Assembly: GCF_016135805.1 (NCBI RefSeq)
Contig: NZ_JADWOX010000019.1
Location: 44,249 to 108,248, forward strand
Direction of reading: 5' to 3'
Length of the DNA: 64,000 nt
From: Caulobacter hibisci
Lineage (GTDB): Bacteria; Pseudomonadota; Alphaproteobacteria; Caulobacterales; Caulobacteraceae
The stretch's first letter is position 1. Every line of letters starts with the position of its first letter. Shown here in pieces: positions 15,591-24,136 of the stretch. The notes beneath the pieces are model-generated. The model made no database searches and had not been told where the DNA came from. It worked only from the letters and a program-made list of their open reading frames with translations. A program made the translations under genes and the position numbers.

Positions 15591-15726
15591 GGAACCTCCC
15601 CCTGTGGGGGAGGCGATCGCGTAGCGATCGGTGGGGGGAGTTTTGCGAACCCGGCCTGCGCCTCGGAAGCTGAAAACGGCCCCCCTCCGTCGCCTTTGGC
15701 GACACCTCCCCCAGAGGGGGAGGATC
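15591..15726. repeat. Palindromic intergenic repeat, family B copy 2
   Basis: Left arm GGAACCTCCCCCTGTGGGGG with inner GATCGCGTAGCGATC hairpin; right arm ends CCTCCCCCAGAGGGGGAGGA. Same organisation as 14468-14599. Confidence 0.85.
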
Positions 15727-15734
15727 TTCCAACC

Positions 15735-16505
15735 TTACCCCACCTTGCTGAAGTCGGGCGCGCGGCGTTCGGAGAAGGCCAGGAACGCCTCGCGGGCCTC
15801 GGCGGTCTGCAGGCGCTCGGCGAACAGGGCGCCTTCCTTGTCCATCAGGGCGGCGATGGCCTCGGCGTCGCGCATCAGGGTCTTGGTGACGGTCAGGGCG
15901 CCCAGCGGACGCTTGGCCAGCTGGTCGGCGGCGGCGCGGGCTTTGGCGCGAAGCTCTTCGACCGGGACCACGGCGTTGGCCAAGCCCCAGGCCGCGGCGG
16001 TGGTCCCGTCCACGGCCTCGCCCAGGGCGAACATGGCGTAGGCGCGGGCGTGGCCGATGCGGGCCGGCAGCAGCCAGCTCGAGGCGGCCTCGGGAGCCAG
16101 GGCCAGGTTGACGAACGGCACGGTCAGGCGCGCGTCCGGGGCGACGAACACCAGGTCGCAGTGCAGCAGCATGGTCGTGCCCACGCCGACGGCCTGGCCG
16201 TGGACGGCGGCGACCAGCGGCCGGGTGGCGTTGGCCAGGGCCTTCAGGAACCGCCACACGTGGCGCTCCTCGGTGAAGGCGCCGGTGGCCTGGGCCACGA
16301 AGTCGCCCAGGTCGTTGCCGGCGCTGAAGCTGTCGCCGTCGCCCTGGAACACCACGACCCGGATCTCCGGATCGGCCTCGGCGCCTTCCAGGGCGTCGGC
16401 CAGGGCGCCGTACATGGCGTTGCTCAGGGCGTTCTTCTTGTCCGGCCGGGCCAGGGTGATGGTCAGGACGCCCGCCTCGCGGTCGATCTTCACGTGCTCG
16501 GTCAT
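15735..16505 (-). CDS. Enoyl-CoA hydratase/isomerase family protein
   Basis: A 256-residue crotonase-fold enzyme. The oxyanion-hole segments are SFSAGNDLGDF and HGQAVGVGTTMLL. In the active-site region VPFVNLALAPEAASS only the second acidic residue (Glu of PEA) is kept; the first, Glu in hydratases, is replaced by Phe. This favours a 2,3-enoyl-CoA isomerase (PaaG/ECI-like) over a hydratase (inference). Its ATG overlaps the stop of the upstream MarR gene, so they form one operon. Confidence 0.85.
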   Translation of the reverse strand: MTEHVKIDREAGVLTITLARPDKKNALSNAMYGALADALEGAEADPEIRVVVFQGDGDSFSAGNDLGDFVAQATGAFTEERHVWRFLKALANATRPLVAAVHGQAVGVGTTMLLHCDLVFVAPDARLTVPFVNLALAPEAASSWLLPARIGHARAYAMFALGEAVDGTTAAAWGLANAVVPVEELRAKARAAADQLAKRPLGALTVTKTLMRDAEAIAALMDKEGALFAERLQTAEAREAFLAFSERRAPDFSKVG

Positions 16506-16963
16506 TGGGAGGCGTCTCCTTTGGGGAACTTGGTCTGCAGGCTCGAAAGCCAGCGGGCGACCACGGCGATCTCGTCGTCCGTGAAGCCCTGGGTCAGGTG
16601 CTGGTTGAGGTGGGCGAGGCCGGCCTTGGCCTCCTCGCGGGCGGCGCGGCCATGGTCGGTCAGGTGCAGGCGCAGGGCGCGGCCGTCCTTGGGATCGGGC
16701 CGGCGCTCGACCAGGCCGGCGCGGGTCATGCGGTCGACGAGGCCGGTCATGGCCGAGGGGGCCAGGTCCAGGGCCTCGGCCGCCTCGCCGATCAGCGCCC
16801 CGTCGGCGCCGCCCAGATAGAATAGCACGCCCGACTGGGCGGCGGTCAGGCCGTCCATGTCGGCGGCCAGCTTGTTCTCGACCCAGCGCTGCACCCGCCG
16901 ATGGCCGGCGGCGAGCAGGAAGAACAGGCGCTTGTCTGCGGGTGGGGCGGGCGAGGTGGACAT
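16502..16963 (-). CDS. MarR-family transcriptional regulator
   Basis: A 153-residue MarR winged-helix repressor: helix block RVQRWVENKLAADMDGLTAAQ, recognition region LIGEAAEALDLAPSAMTGLVDRMTRAGLVERRPDPKDGRA with the DxRA/L wing signature (shown here in parts), and a C-terminal dimer helix. It is transcribed together with, and just before, the crotonase gene (4-bp overlap), so it probably controls that gene in response to an acyl-CoA or aromatic ligand. Confidence 0.88.
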   Translation of the reverse strand: MSTSPAPPADKRLFFLLAAGHRRVQRWVENKLAADMDGLTAAQSGVLFYLGGADGALIGEAAEALDLAPSAMTGLVDRMTRAGLVERRPDPKDGRALRLHLTDHGRAAREEAKAGLAHLNQHLTQGFTDDEIAVVARWLSSLQTKFPKGDASQ

Positions 16964-17094
16964 GGCGGCGCGACTATATGCTTCGCGCGCGAAATATCAA
17001 ACGGGTGTTTTGGCGGCGATGCGCCGGGATCCCGTATCCGATCGCCTTTGTCGCCGCGGCATGTGATCCTCGCCAGGTTGCAACGGAGAGCGAT

Positions 17095-17538
17095 ATGCGC
17101 GGCCTTATCCCGCTGGCGATGCTTCTGTCCCTCTCGCCGGTCCTGGCGCACGCGGCCGGACCGGAGGCGCTTCCCGATCGGTTCATCGCCGCCTGGAACG
17201 CTCATGACCCGAAGGCCTTCGAACAGCTCTACCAGGTGGACGCGGTCTGGGTGCCGATCGCCGAGGAGCGCACCGAGGGGCGCGAAGCCATCGTGTCCGA
17301 ATTCGCCAAGGTGCATGTCGGCGGCTGGGCGGCCAAGACGACCATCACCAAGAAGGACGCGCCCGAGGTTCACCTCCTGCGCCCCGACGTGGCGACGATC
17401 TTCTTCCACATGGACTTCCTGAAGGACGGCGCGCCGGTGCCGGGCCTGCAGCGCGCCCTGATCCTGGTCGCTACCGCCAAGGACGGCGACTGGAAGATCG
17501 CCGCCGGCCAGCTGACCAAGGAATCGCCGGCGCGTTGA
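17095..17538 (+). CDS. Secreted SnoaL-like (DUF4440) protein
   Basis: A 147-residue exported protein with signal peptide MRGLIPLAMLLSLSPVLAHA and an NTF2/SnoaL-like domain of the SgcJ/DUF4440 type: FIAAWNAHDPKAFEQLYQVDAVWV, then EGREAIVSEFAKVH and a final DWKIAAGQLTKES strand. Such domains are usually small ligand-binding cones; the role is not predictable. GGAGAG lies 4 bases before the ATG. Confidence 0.8.
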   Translation: MRGLIPLAMLLSLSPVLAHAAGPEALPDRFIAAWNAHDPKAFEQLYQVDAVWVPIAEERTEGREAIVSEFAKVHVGGWAAKTTITKKDAPEVHLLRPDVATIFFHMDFLKDGAPVPGLQRALILVATAKDGDWKIAAGQLTKESPAR

Positions 17539-17545
17539 GGTCGCT

Positions 17546-18625
17546 CTAGGTCGTCCGATACCAGCCCACCCCCGCCTCATCCGTCTCCCGCACCGCCTCG
17601 CCACGCCCGATCAGGCAGTTGAGGTGGGCCAGGGCCTCGCCGGTGGCCATGCCCAAAAGGTCGGGGCCGATGGGCCGGGCGAACAGGGCGCCGAAGGTGT
17701 CCACCGCGCGGCGCGGCTCTTCCAGCTTGCCCTTCAGCCGGGCGAGCCCCCGCTCGTGGCCGTTGATCAGCTGGTCGATGCGGGCGTGCAGCCCCCGGAA
17801 CGGGGCGTTGTGGGCCGGCAGCACCAGCACGCTGTCGGGCACGGCCGCCTTCACCTTGGCCAGCGACACCAGCCAGTCGGTCAGCGGGTCGGCGTCGGGT
17901 TCGGTGGGAAACACCGAGACGTTGGACGAGATCTTCGGCAGCACCTGGTCGCCCGAGATCAGCAGGTCCAGCTCGGCGCACCACAGGCAGGCGTGGTCGG
18001 GCGAGTGGCCCTGACCGGTCACCACCGTCCAGTCGTGCTCGCCGATGCGGAAGGTCTCGCCGTCCTCGATCCGCCGATAGCTGTCGGGCAGGGCGTGGAT
18101 CATGCGGCCAAAGCCGCCGAAGCGGGCCTTGTAGTTGTCGATGGCCGCCTCGTCCCAGCCGGCGGCGCGGAAGAAGGCCACGCCGTCCTCTGGCGCCTCG
18201 CGGCCGGTGTCGGCGACCAGCATCCGGCACTGGAAGTATTCCAGCCGGGTCATCCACAGCCGGCAGTCGAAGCGGCGGGTCAGCCAGCCGGCCAGGCCCA
18301 CATGGTCGGGATGCAGGTGGGTGACGATCACCCGGGTCACGTGCCGCCCTTCGAGGGAGCCGGCGAAGGCGGCCTTCCAGGCGGCGCTGGTCTCCTTGGT
18401 GGCCATGCCGGTGTCGATGATCGTCCAGCCCTCGCCATCGGCCAGGGCCCAGACATTGATGAAGCCCAGCGAGCCGCCCAGCGGCTGGCGCAGCCACAGC
18501 ACGCCCGGCGCGACCTCGACCGCCTGGCCCGAACCGGGCTCCGGCTCGACCTCGAACGGATAGGCCAGGCGCGGCCGGCGCGGTGATTCCGCGTCGCCGG
18601 CGGCCTCCTCGAACCCGTCGCTCAT
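17546..18625 (-). CDS. MBL-fold metallo-hydrolase
   Basis: A 359-residue metallo-beta-lactamase-fold hydrolase. The zinc motif THLHPDHVG (HxHxDH) is at about residue 115, the third His is in GQGHSPDHACLW, a bridging Asp in LLISGDQVLP and a later His in VLPAHNAPF. The C-terminal part (ARIDQLINGHERGLARL) is the helical region seen in lactamase-B proteins with a winged-helix-like tail. No signal peptide. Start at 18625 (MSDGFEE) is preferred over the longer frame. Substrate unknown. Confidence 0.85.
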   Translation of the reverse strand: MSDGFEEAAGDAESPRRPRLAYPFEVEPEPGSGQAVEVAPGVLWLRQPLGGSLGFINVWALADGEGWTIIDTGMATKETSAAWKAAFAGSLEGRHVTRVIVTHLHPDHVGLAGWLTRRFDCRLWMTRLEYFQCRMLVADTGREAPEDGVAFFRAAGWDEAAIDNYKARFGGFGRMIHALPDSYRRIEDGETFRIGEHDWTVVTGQGHSPDHACLWCAELDLLISGDQVLPKISSNVSVFPTEPDADPLTDWLVSLAKVKAAVPDSVLVLPAHNAPFRGLHARIDQLINGHERGLARLKGKLEEPRRAVDTFGALFARPIGPDLLGMATGEALAHLNCLIGRGEAVRETDEAGVGWYRTT

Positions 18626-18699
18626 CGCCGTTCCACTCCCCTGTAGCCCATTTTTTATGGCCAAGCCGCGCCATGATTGCGCCCCTGTCGGACGACATC

Positions 18700-18727
18700 T
18701 TGACCCTAGATGCAAGCGGGCGCTTAA
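18700..18727 (+). promoter_or_regulatory. Candidate promoter of the cysteine-repeat protein
   Basis: TTGACC (18700-18705) and GCTTAA (18722-18727) with a 16-bp spacer resemble the Caulobacter housekeeping promoter pattern (TTGAC then GCT-A). It lies 38 bp upstream of the ATG. Confidence 0.35.
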
Positions 18728-18765
18728 GTCCGCCGCGAGGAATTCACCCCCAGGAGACTACCAAC

Positions 18766-20106
18766 ATGAGGCCATTCGCGATCGGCCTGACGGCCGCCCT
18801 CGCGGTCGCCGTGCTCGTTCCGGCCGCCGTCCTCTCGGCGCCGAAGGATGCCAAGCCCGCCGCCGCAGCAGCCGCCGTCGACGCCAAGTCGCGTGAAGCC
18901 GGAATGAAGGATGCGCCGCCGCTGGTCACCGCCGCCGGCGTGGCCTGCCAGGTGTCGGACGCCCGCCTGATCGGCGCCGACAAGAAGACCAACACCTCCT
19001 ACTACGAAGTCGCCTGCCAGGAAGGCATGGGCTACGCCGTCGTGGCCAAGAAGGACGCGGCCCCGCAGGCCTACAACTGCCTGGAGACCGCCGCGGTCGG
19101 CGCCGACGGCAAGGACAGCGGCCTGAAGTGCCTGCTGCCGGCCAACGCCGATCCCAAGCAGGGCCTGAAGCCCTACCTGGCCAAGGCCGGCGCCGCCTGC
19201 GACCTGCAGAACGCTCGCGCCATCGGCACCGGCAACAACAACTCGTTCTTCGAAGTCGCCTGCAAGGGCGCGGCCGGCTACATCGTCCAGATCCCGGTGC
19301 CGATGAAGCTCGAGGGCACGCTGGCCAACAGCTGCCTGCTGTATGACGAGACCGGCAACATCTCGTGCAAGCTGACCGATCGCGCCACCCAGCTGCAGAT
19401 CGCCGACACCCTGAGCGCCGCCGCCAACAACGGCTGCGCGGTGAAGGACAAGCGCTACATCCTCAGCACCAAGACCGACAACTACTTCGAGGTCTCGTGC
19501 CAGGACGGCAAGGGCTACGTGCTGCAGCAGACCGCCGCGACCGGCGCCCTGGCCCGCGCCATCGACTGCGCCAACGCCCCGGGCGGCGCCGAATGCACCC
19601 TGACCGACAGCCGCGCGGCCAAGACCGAGCAGGCCGGCCTCTACACCAGCCTGGCCAAGAAGGCCGGCTTCGACTGCAAGGTCGAGAAGTACGGCCTGCT
19701 GCCCAGCGACGACCCCAAGAAGGAAGTCGTCGAACTGAAGTGCTCGAACCGTCCGGACGGCGGCATCGGCGTGTTCGCCCCGACCGAGAACCGCGTCTAT
19801 GACTGCGTCACCTCGGAGCTCAACGGCTATCGCTGCAGCTTCACCAAGCCGGACGCTTCGTTCCCGCGCCTGTGGGCCGACCTGAAGGCCTACAACAAGG
19901 CCAGCTGCGAGGTTTCGGCCGCCCGCATCATCGGCCGCACCGACACCAGCGGCTTCGTCGAAGTCGCCTGCGCCGACGGCCTGCCGGGCTGGGTGCTGTC
20001 CTACCCGCTGGGCCAGGCCTCGCCCAAGCCGAACGAACTCCTGTCCTGCCTGCAGGCCAAGGGCGTCGGCGGCGGCTGCAAGCTGCCGACCAACGTGAAG
20101 AAGTAA
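18766..20106 (+). CDS. Secreted protein with five tandem four-cysteine repeats
   Basis: A 446-residue exported protein with signal peptide (residues 1-24) and an Ala-rich linker. All 20 cysteines fall into five units: 61/84/105/122, 145/166/190/201, 224/245/268/277, 304/326/347/357 and 381/402/428/438, with a period of 77-84 residues. Each unit has the order C-x~8-R/Y-I/L ... [FYV]EVxC ... G[YW][VI] ... C ... C, ending before a Leu/Thr-Asp or Leu-Pro. Paired disulphides in the periplasm or outside are likely (inference). AGGAGA lies 8 bases before the ATG. I do not recognise a named family. Confidence 0.8.
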   Translation: MRPFAIGLTAALAVAVLVPAAVLSAPKDAKPAAAAAAVDAKSREAGMKDAPPLVTAAGVACQVSDARLIGADKKTNTSYYEVACQEGMGYAVVAKKDAAPQAYNCLETAAVGADGKDSGLKCLLPANADPKQGLKPYLAKAGAACDLQNARAIGTGNNNSFFEVACKGAAGYIVQIPVPMKLEGTLANSCLLYDETGNISCKLTDRATQLQIADTLSAAANNGCAVKDKRYILSTKTDNYFEVSCQDGKGYVLQQTAATGALARAIDCANAPGGAECTLTDSRAAKTEQAGLYTSLAKKAGFDCKVEKYGLLPSDDPKKEVVELKCSNRPDGGIGVFAPTENRVYDCVTSELNGYRCSFTKPDASFPRLWADLKAYNKASCEVSAARIIGRTDTSGFVEVACADGLPGWVLSYPLGQASPKPNELLSCLQAKGVGGGCKLPTNVKK

Positions 20107-20130
20107 GGGCTTTTTAGAGCTCTGAAGAAG

Positions 20131-20160
20131 CCCGTCGGGAGCGATCCCGGCGGGTTTTTT
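20131..20160 (+). terminator. Rho-independent terminator after the cysteine-repeat gene
   Basis: CCCGTCGGGA pairs with TCCCGGCGGG around a short loop, followed by six T residues (20155-20160), 25 bp after the stop codon. Confidence 0.8.
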
Positions 20161-20170
20161 CGTGGGTGAA

Positions 20171-20433
20171 GACCCCCTCAGTCGCTCCGCGACAGCTCCC
20201 CCAGAGGGGGAGCATCTCCTTGGCGCGGCGCCCTTAGATCCTCCCCCTTGGGGGAGGTGGCCCGGAGGGCCGGGGGGGGGGGGCGAGCGCAGCGGAACCT
20301 CCCCCTGTGGGGGAGGCGGCCGAAGGCCGGTGGGGGGCCGTTTTCAGCTTCCGCTGACTGGGCCGATTTCGCAGACACTCCCCCCACCGATCGCTTCGCG
20401 ATCACCTCCCCCACGGGGGGAGGTTCCTTGTGA
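20171..20433. repeat. Compound family B palindromic repeat with G12 tract
   Basis: Several CTCCCCC/GGGGGAG hairpin units stand in tandem: 20197-20215, 20239-20258, then a long left arm near 20295-20330 and right arm ending CCTCCCCCACGGGGGGAGG. A run of 12 G residues at 20272-20283 lies in the middle. No coding frame in 20107-20443 is supported. Confidence 0.8.
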
Positions 20434-20443
20434 GGGGGCATCC

Positions 20444-21982
20444 CTAAAGCGCCGCCTCGATCAGCCGCGGCCCCGTCCCCGCCATCGCCCGCGCGAACGC
20501 CGCGTCGAAGGCTTCGGCCGTCTCGACCCGCTCGGCCGGCACGCCAAGCCCCTGCGAGACCGCCACCCAGTCGATGCGCGGGTCGCCGATGTCGAGCAGC
20601 TTGCTGGCCGCCGGTCCCGCCGCGCCGGCGCCCGTTCGTCCCAGCTCGATGCCGAGGATGCGATAGACGTGGTTGGCGAAGACCACGACCACGACGTCGA
20701 GCCGCTCGCGGGCGATCGTCCACAGGCCTTGCACCGTGTACATGCCCGCCCCGTCGCCGGTCAGGGCCAGGACCTTGGCGTCCGGCCGGGCCGCAGCCGC
20801 GCCGATGGCCAGCGGGATGCCTTGCCCGATCGCGCCGCCGGTCAGCGACAGCCAGTCGTGGGCGCGGGCGGCGCGGGTCTGGGTGAAGATCGGCAGGCCG
20901 GCGGTCACCGCGTCGTCGGAGATCACGGCGCCCGCTGGCATGTGGCGGGCGATGGACGCGCCGATGGCCCAGGCGTCCAGCTTGCCGGCCGGGGCGGCGG
21001 GCGGGGCGTAGGCCTCGACCGGCCCCGTCGCCGGGGCCTCCAGGGCGTCGGCCAGGGCGTGCAGGGCGGCGGCCGCGTCGGCCCCGCGCCCGCACAGGGT
21101 CTCCAGCCCGCAATGTTCGGGAACCAGCACGCTGGGCCGGTCGGGATAGGCGAAGAAGGCCACCGGCCGCTCGGTGGCGACCAGCACCATCAGGTCGGCG
21201 CCGTCGAGGTCCTTCAGGGCCTGCTCGCCGAAATAGGGCAGCTTGTCGGGGCGAAAGCGACCTTCGCCGCGCGCCTGGCGGGCGGTGAAGGTGTCGGTCA
21301 GCACCCGGATCCCCAGGGCGGCCAGGCGCCCGGCGGCGGCGAGCCCGGCCTCGCGGCAGGCCTCCGAACCCAGCAGCAGCACCGGCGCCTTGGCCGCCTT
21401 CACCGCATGGGCGAGCGCCGTCACGACCTCGGCGTCGGGGGCGGTGGGCGAGGGGATCGCCGCCACGCCGCCGTGCACCGTGGCTGCGTTCCAGGCCGCG
21501 TCGGCCGGCAGGATCAGGCAGGCGTTGCCGGCCGGGGTTCCGTAGCTGGCGGTGATCGCCTCGGCGGCCAGCGGCCCGACGCTGTCGGCGGTCTCGGCCG
21601 ACTTGACCCACAGCGAGTTGGGCGCGGCCAGGGCGGCGATGTCGCTGTTGAGGGGGGCGTCGAACCCCCGGTGATAGGTGGCGTGGTCGCCCACGACGTT
21701 GACGATCGGGGTGAAGGCCCGCCGGGCGTTGTGCAGGTTGGCCGCGCCGTTGGCGTAGCCCGGCCCCAGGTGCAGCAGGGTGCAGGCCGGCTTGCCCGCG
21801 ATCCGGCCGTAGCCGTCGGCCGCCCCGGTCGCCACGCCCTCGAACAGGCACAGGATCGAGCGCATCCGCGGCTCGCGGTCCAGGGCCGAGACGAACTGCA
21901 TCTCGCTGGTGCCCGGATTGGCGAAGCACGCGGTGACGCCATTGTCGGCCAGGGTGGTGATCAGGGCGTCGGCGCCGTTCAT
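20444..21982 (-). CDS. Thiamine-diphosphate-dependent enzyme (acetolactate synthase-like)
   Basis: A 512-residue ThDP enzyme of the acetolactate synthase/benzoylformate decarboxylase family. The N-terminal PYR domain carries the cofactor-activating Glu in CLFEGVATGAADGYGR; the PP domain has the Mg-ThDP motif starting TGDGAGMYTVQGLWT and ending in VVFAN. It is shorter than anabolic acetolactate synthase large subunits (about 570) and has no small subunit gene beside it, so a 2-oxoacid decarboxylase or similar catabolic role is more likely (inference). A repeat separates it from the upstream acyl-CoA synthetase. Confidence 0.85.
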   Translation of the reverse strand: MNGADALITTLADNGVTACFANPGTSEMQFVSALDREPRMRSILCLFEGVATGAADGYGRIAGKPACTLLHLGPGYANGAANLHNARRAFTPIVNVVGDHATYHRGFDAPLNSDIAALAAPNSLWVKSAETADSVGPLAAEAITASYGTPAGNACLILPADAAWNAATVHGGVAAIPSPTAPDAEVVTALAHAVKAAKAPVLLLGSEACREAGLAAAGRLAALGIRVLTDTFTARQARGEGRFRPDKLPYFGEQALKDLDGADLMVLVATERPVAFFAYPDRPSVLVPEHCGLETLCGRGADAAAALHALADALEAPATGPVEAYAPPAAPAGKLDAWAIGASIARHMPAGAVISDDAVTAGLPIFTQTRAARAHDWLSLTGGAIGQGIPLAIGAAAARPDAKVLALTGDGAGMYTVQGLWTIARERLDVVVVVFANHVYRILGIELGRTGAGAAGPAASKLLDIGDPRIDWVAVSQGLGVPAERVETAEAFDAAFARAMAGTGPRLIEAAL

Positions 21983-22009
21983 TCTCGTTTCCTTCCAACC
22001 TTCAGATGC

Positions 22010-22112
22010 TCCACCTCTGGGGGAGCTGTCGCGGAGCGACTGTGGGGGACCGCCAACGGCGGTGCAGACCCCCTCCGGCCCTCTGGGCCACCTCCCCCAG
22101 AGGGGGAGGATC
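22010..22112. repeat. Palindromic intergenic repeat, family B copy 4
   Basis: CACCTCTGGGGGAGCTGTCG at the left and an inverted CACCTCCCCCAGAGGGGGAG at the right, separated by about 65 bp with small inner hairpins. Lies between the ThDP enzyme and the acyl-CoA synthetase. Confidence 0.75.
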
Positions 22113-22120
22113 GCCTTGCC

Positions 22121-23908
22121 CTACCCAAACACCATCACGTCTTCATCCGGCGCCGCCGCGAACAACCGCTCGATCTCGACCGGACGCCGCTCGCGGGCCA
22201 GGGCCTGGTTGATATAGCCCTTGTCGGTCAGCTCGCCGCTGGCCGCGTCGGGGGCGCCGGGCAGGATCAGGGCGCGGGCGACCTTGCCCGTGCCGCCCTT
22301 GCCGCCGGCGTTGAAACGTTCGAGGCCCGCGCGCACGGCCGCCTTCGCCGCCGCGTCGCCGCCCAGGGCCTCGCAGGTGCGCGGCTCCAGGAACAGCATC
22401 AGCCCGACCCCGTCGCGACCCTCGCCGCAGACCACGGCGTCGCTGGCCGCCCCGCCGATCGCCGAGATCGCCGCCACCCGCAGGGCCCCGGCCGCCACGA
22501 AGGCCCCGCTGGCCAGCTTGAAGTTCTCCACCAGCCGTCCGTCGAAGACGAGACCGGCGGAAGGATCCTGCGGATCGGCTAGCCGCGCCGCGTCGCCCAG
22601 GCGGTAGAAGCCGTCCTCGTCGAAGGCCTCGAGGGTGGCTTCGGGCTGGTCGAGATAGCCGGGCGAGACCTGCGGGCCCTTGACCCGGATCTCCAGCTTT
22701 TCGCCGGCCGGCACGAGCTTCACCGCCGTGCCCGGCGTGGGCAGGCCGACCATGCCTGAGCGGGCGTTCAGCCAGTGGATGTTGCAGGCCGTCGGCCCGG
22801 TCTCGGTGGCCCCGTAGCCGGCCGCGAAGGTGATCCGCTCGCCGGTCGTCGCCAGGGCTACGGCCTGCACCCGGTCGAGGATCGACTGGGCCATGGCCGC
22901 CCCGCCGTACTGCAGCACCCGCACGCGCTTGAAGAAGGTCTCGGCCAGTTGCCGGTCGCGCTCCAGCTCGCCGACCAGCAGGCCCCAGCCGGCCGGGACC
23001 ATGTTGTGATAGGTCGGCGAGACCTCGCGCAGGTTTCGCAGCGTTTCGGCGAAACGCCCCGGCACGGGCTGGCCGGTGTCGATGTACAGCGTCCCGCCCC
23101 GGTGCAGCACCATGTGCAATATGGCGTTGGCCCCCAGGCTGTGGCTCCAGGGCGCGCTGTTGACCAGCACCGGCGGGTCGGGATCGGCGTAGCAGGCCTC
23201 GATCTGGGCGGCGTTCAGGGCGATGTTGGCGTGGGTGCAGATCACCGCCTTGGGCCGGCCGGTCGAGCCAGAGGTCAGCAGCAGCTTGGCGACGTCCTCG
23301 CCCGTCGCGACGTCGGGCGCAGGCGGGCTGGCCAGCAGCGCCTCGAACGGCTGGTCGCCGGGGCGCGGATTGCGGCTGGCGATGACCGGCAGGCTGTCGA
23401 TGGCGGGATGGTCCAGCGCTCCGGCGAAGGCGGCCGCGTCGTCGACATAGACCGCCGCCGGCTTGATCCGCTCCACCGCCTGGGCCAGGCGCGACAGGTC
23501 GGCGCCGAGCAGGCCGTACTGCGGCGACACCGGCGCGGCCGGGGCGCCCAGGCGCATGGCGGCATAGGCGATCAGGGCGTGGTCGATCCCGTTGCGGGCC
23601 AGGATCAGCAGCGGCTTGCCGCGCGACAGGCCCAGGGCGGAAAGCCCGCCGGCCAGGGCGGCGATACGCGGCGCGGCCTCGCCGTAGGTGATCGTCCGCC
23701 AGCCGTCCTGGCCGGGGATCCGCTCGGCCAGCCAGACGCGGTCGGGCGCCTGAGCCGCCCAGCGCGCCAGCGGGGCGGTGACGGTCTTCACCGCATCCGA
23801 ATAGGGCATGGGGTTGCGCAGGATCAGCGCTTGCCCGCGATGTTCGACCTCCAGCGCGCGCGGCGCGTAGCGGGCGTCACGGAACGGGGCGCTGACGAGG
23901 GTGTCCAT
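22121..23908 (-). CDS. Feruloyl-CoA synthase-like AMP-forming ligase
   Basis: A 595-residue acyl-adenylate-forming enzyme. The N-terminus APFRDARYAPRALEVEHRGQ is typical of feruloyl-CoA synthases. The phosphate-binding loop LLLTSGSTGRPKAVICTH, the GYGATETGP motif and FYRLGDAARL are all present. The C-terminal catalytic Lys region is GGTGKVARAL. It would activate a hydroxycinnamate or other carboxylate to its CoA ester in the cytoplasm. ATG at 23908 is preferred; a TTG 36 bases upstream is possible. No hydratase-lyase lies beside it. Confidence 0.82.
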   Translation of the reverse strand: MDTLVSAPFRDARYAPRALEVEHRGQALILRNPMPYSDAVKTVTAPLARWAAQAPDRVWLAERIPGQDGWRTITYGEAAPRIAALAGGLSALGLSRGKPLLILARNGIDHALIAYAAMRLGAPAAPVSPQYGLLGADLSRLAQAVERIKPAAVYVDDAAAFAGALDHPAIDSLPVIASRNPRPGDQPFEALLASPPAPDVATGEDVAKLLLTSGSTGRPKAVICTHANIALNAAQIEACYADPDPPVLVNSAPWSHSLGANAILHMVLHRGGTLYIDTGQPVPGRFAETLRNLREVSPTYHNMVPAGWGLLVGELERDRQLAETFFKRVRVLQYGGAAMAQSILDRVQAVALATTGERITFAAGYGATETGPTACNIHWLNARSGMVGLPTPGTAVKLVPAGEKLEIRVKGPQVSPGYLDQPEATLEAFDEDGFYRLGDAARLADPQDPSAGLVFDGRLVENFKLASGAFVAAGALRVAAISAIGGAASDAVVCGEGRDGVGLMLFLEPRTCEALGGDAAAKAAVRAGLERFNAGGKGGTGKVARALILPGAPDAASGELTDKGYINQALARERRPVEIERLFAAAPDEDVMVFG

Positions 23909-23968
23909 GCCCGCAGTTATGGAGCGCGTCGAACGGCCGTTCAACCTCGTCGAGCGGCGTTCGATGAT

Positions 23969-24133
23969 CCTTCTCCCCTTGCGGGAGAAGGTGTCGCCGA
24001 AAGGCGACGGATGAGGGGTCTCTCAAACGGCAAACGCCGCGACTGGCCTTTCGACTATCGCGGCTTTCGAGGCGGTGCGACCCCTCACCCGACCCCACTG
24101 CGTGGGGCCACCCTCTCCCGCAAGGGGAGAGGG
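23969..24133. repeat. Palindromic intergenic repeat, family A copy 2
   Basis: Arms CCTTCTCCCCTTGCGGGAGA and the inverted CTCTCCCGCAAGGGGAGAGG flank a central ACGCCGCGA.../...TCGCGGC hairpin (less perfect than in other copies). Fills the gap between the acyl-CoA synthetase and dihydroorotase. Confidence 0.8.
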
Positions 24134-24136
24134 ATG

